A stretch of DNA of 64,000 bases from Verrucomicrobiales bacterium (GTDB lineage: Bacteria; Verrucomicrobiota; Verrucomicrobiia; Verrucomicrobiales; DEV007): NCBI GenBank assembly GCA_029213195.1, contig JARGNI010000027.1, forward strand, positions 16,174-80,173, in the 5' to 3' direction. The first letter of the stretch is position 1, and each line of letters begins with the position of its first letter. The position numbers were made by a program, and so were the translations under genes. Shown here piece by piece: positions 63,949-64,000 of the stretch. The notes beneath the pieces were generated by a model. That model was not told where the DNA came from, did not search any database, and worked only from the letters and a program-made list of their open reading frames with translations.

Positions 63949-64000
63949 TTATGAAACTTCCCCTTCGACCGGGGTCAAGTTGAAGCCGAGCTGCTCGGCC
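63949..64000 (-). CDS. C-terminal end of an unidentified gene (partial)
   Basis: The minus strand reads AEQLGFNLTPVEGEVS followed by TAA at 63951-63949; the rest lies beyond the window. The tail is reminiscent of transposase C-termini, but it is too short for assignment. Confidence 0.25.
   Translation of the reverse strand, partial: AEQLGFNLTPVEGEVS

Overview
The window looks like a moderately GC-rich chromosome segment from a member of the PVC group, most likely Verrucomicrobiota. The marker families are two DUF1549/DUF1553 cytochrome proteins (PSCyt/PSD1 type), each paired with a Tat-exported DUF1501 protein, plus a formylglycine-type sulfatase, DUF1080 and ThuA proteins, a XylR-type AraC regulator and a PhoD-like phosphatase. 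The family calls rest on sequence recognition; the phylum is inference. Many genes lack a clear Shine-Dalgarno sequence, so several starts are choices between in-frame codons.

Layout. 1-10.8 kb: a XylR-family regulator (minus, cut by the window edge), then a tightly packed plus-strand run of a DJ-1/PfpI protein, a sugar-phosphate isomerase-like protein, a five-haem cytochrome, a beta-propeller dehydrogenase, a PhoD-like phosphatase, a lipid kinase and a sulfatase. 10.8-18.9 kb, minus: ptsN-like EIIA, argS, then the MoxR/DUF58/transglutaminase module with a TPR protein and a serine hydrolase. 19-24.4 kb, plus: a low-molecular-weight phosphatase, a one-frame RpiB-GlyA fusion, then ilvB and ilvN ending in a strong terminator. 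24.5-32 kb: an unsaturated-glycan hydrolase with a beta-helix, an inositol-phosphatase-like enzyme and a ThuA protein (minus), then an orphan secreted protein, a membrane glycosyltransferase and an SDR (plus). 32-40.3 kb, minus: tatA, an exported EEP phosphodiesterase, a 1713-residue WD40/Big/PSCyt/PSD1 protein and a DUF1501 partner, with a REP-like double hairpin at the end. 40.5-45.7 kb: polyprenyl synthase, class II glutamine synthetase behind a sigma-54 promoter, a small membrane protein, a DUF1080 protein and a flavoprotein. 45.7-51.4 kb, minus: an ECF sigma factor coupled to a second PSCyt/PSD1 protein that carries its own N-terminal anti-sigma-like segment, then a second DUF1501 gene.

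51.6-54 kb is an integration scar: an intact tRNA-Asn, a copy of its 3' end 2.2 kb away, and between them an IS3-family element and a truncated gene. 54-61 kb is accessory DNA: a lipoprotein, a tandem esterase, hypothetical genes, a haem-motif secreted protein, a candidate selenocysteine-containing thioredoxin-like protein (in-frame TGA at 59080-59082) and a PQQ-like propeller. 61.5-64 kb encodes UDP-xylose synthesis: UDP-xylose synthase and a UDP-glucose dehydrogenase of the animal/plant type.

The observations most worth following up are the candidate selenoprotein at 58897-59361, the RpiB-GlyA fusion, the ECF/anti-sigma-PSD1 arrangement with its nearby homopolymer and heptamer repeats, the sigma-54 promoter before glutamine synthetase, and the tRNA-Asn scar.
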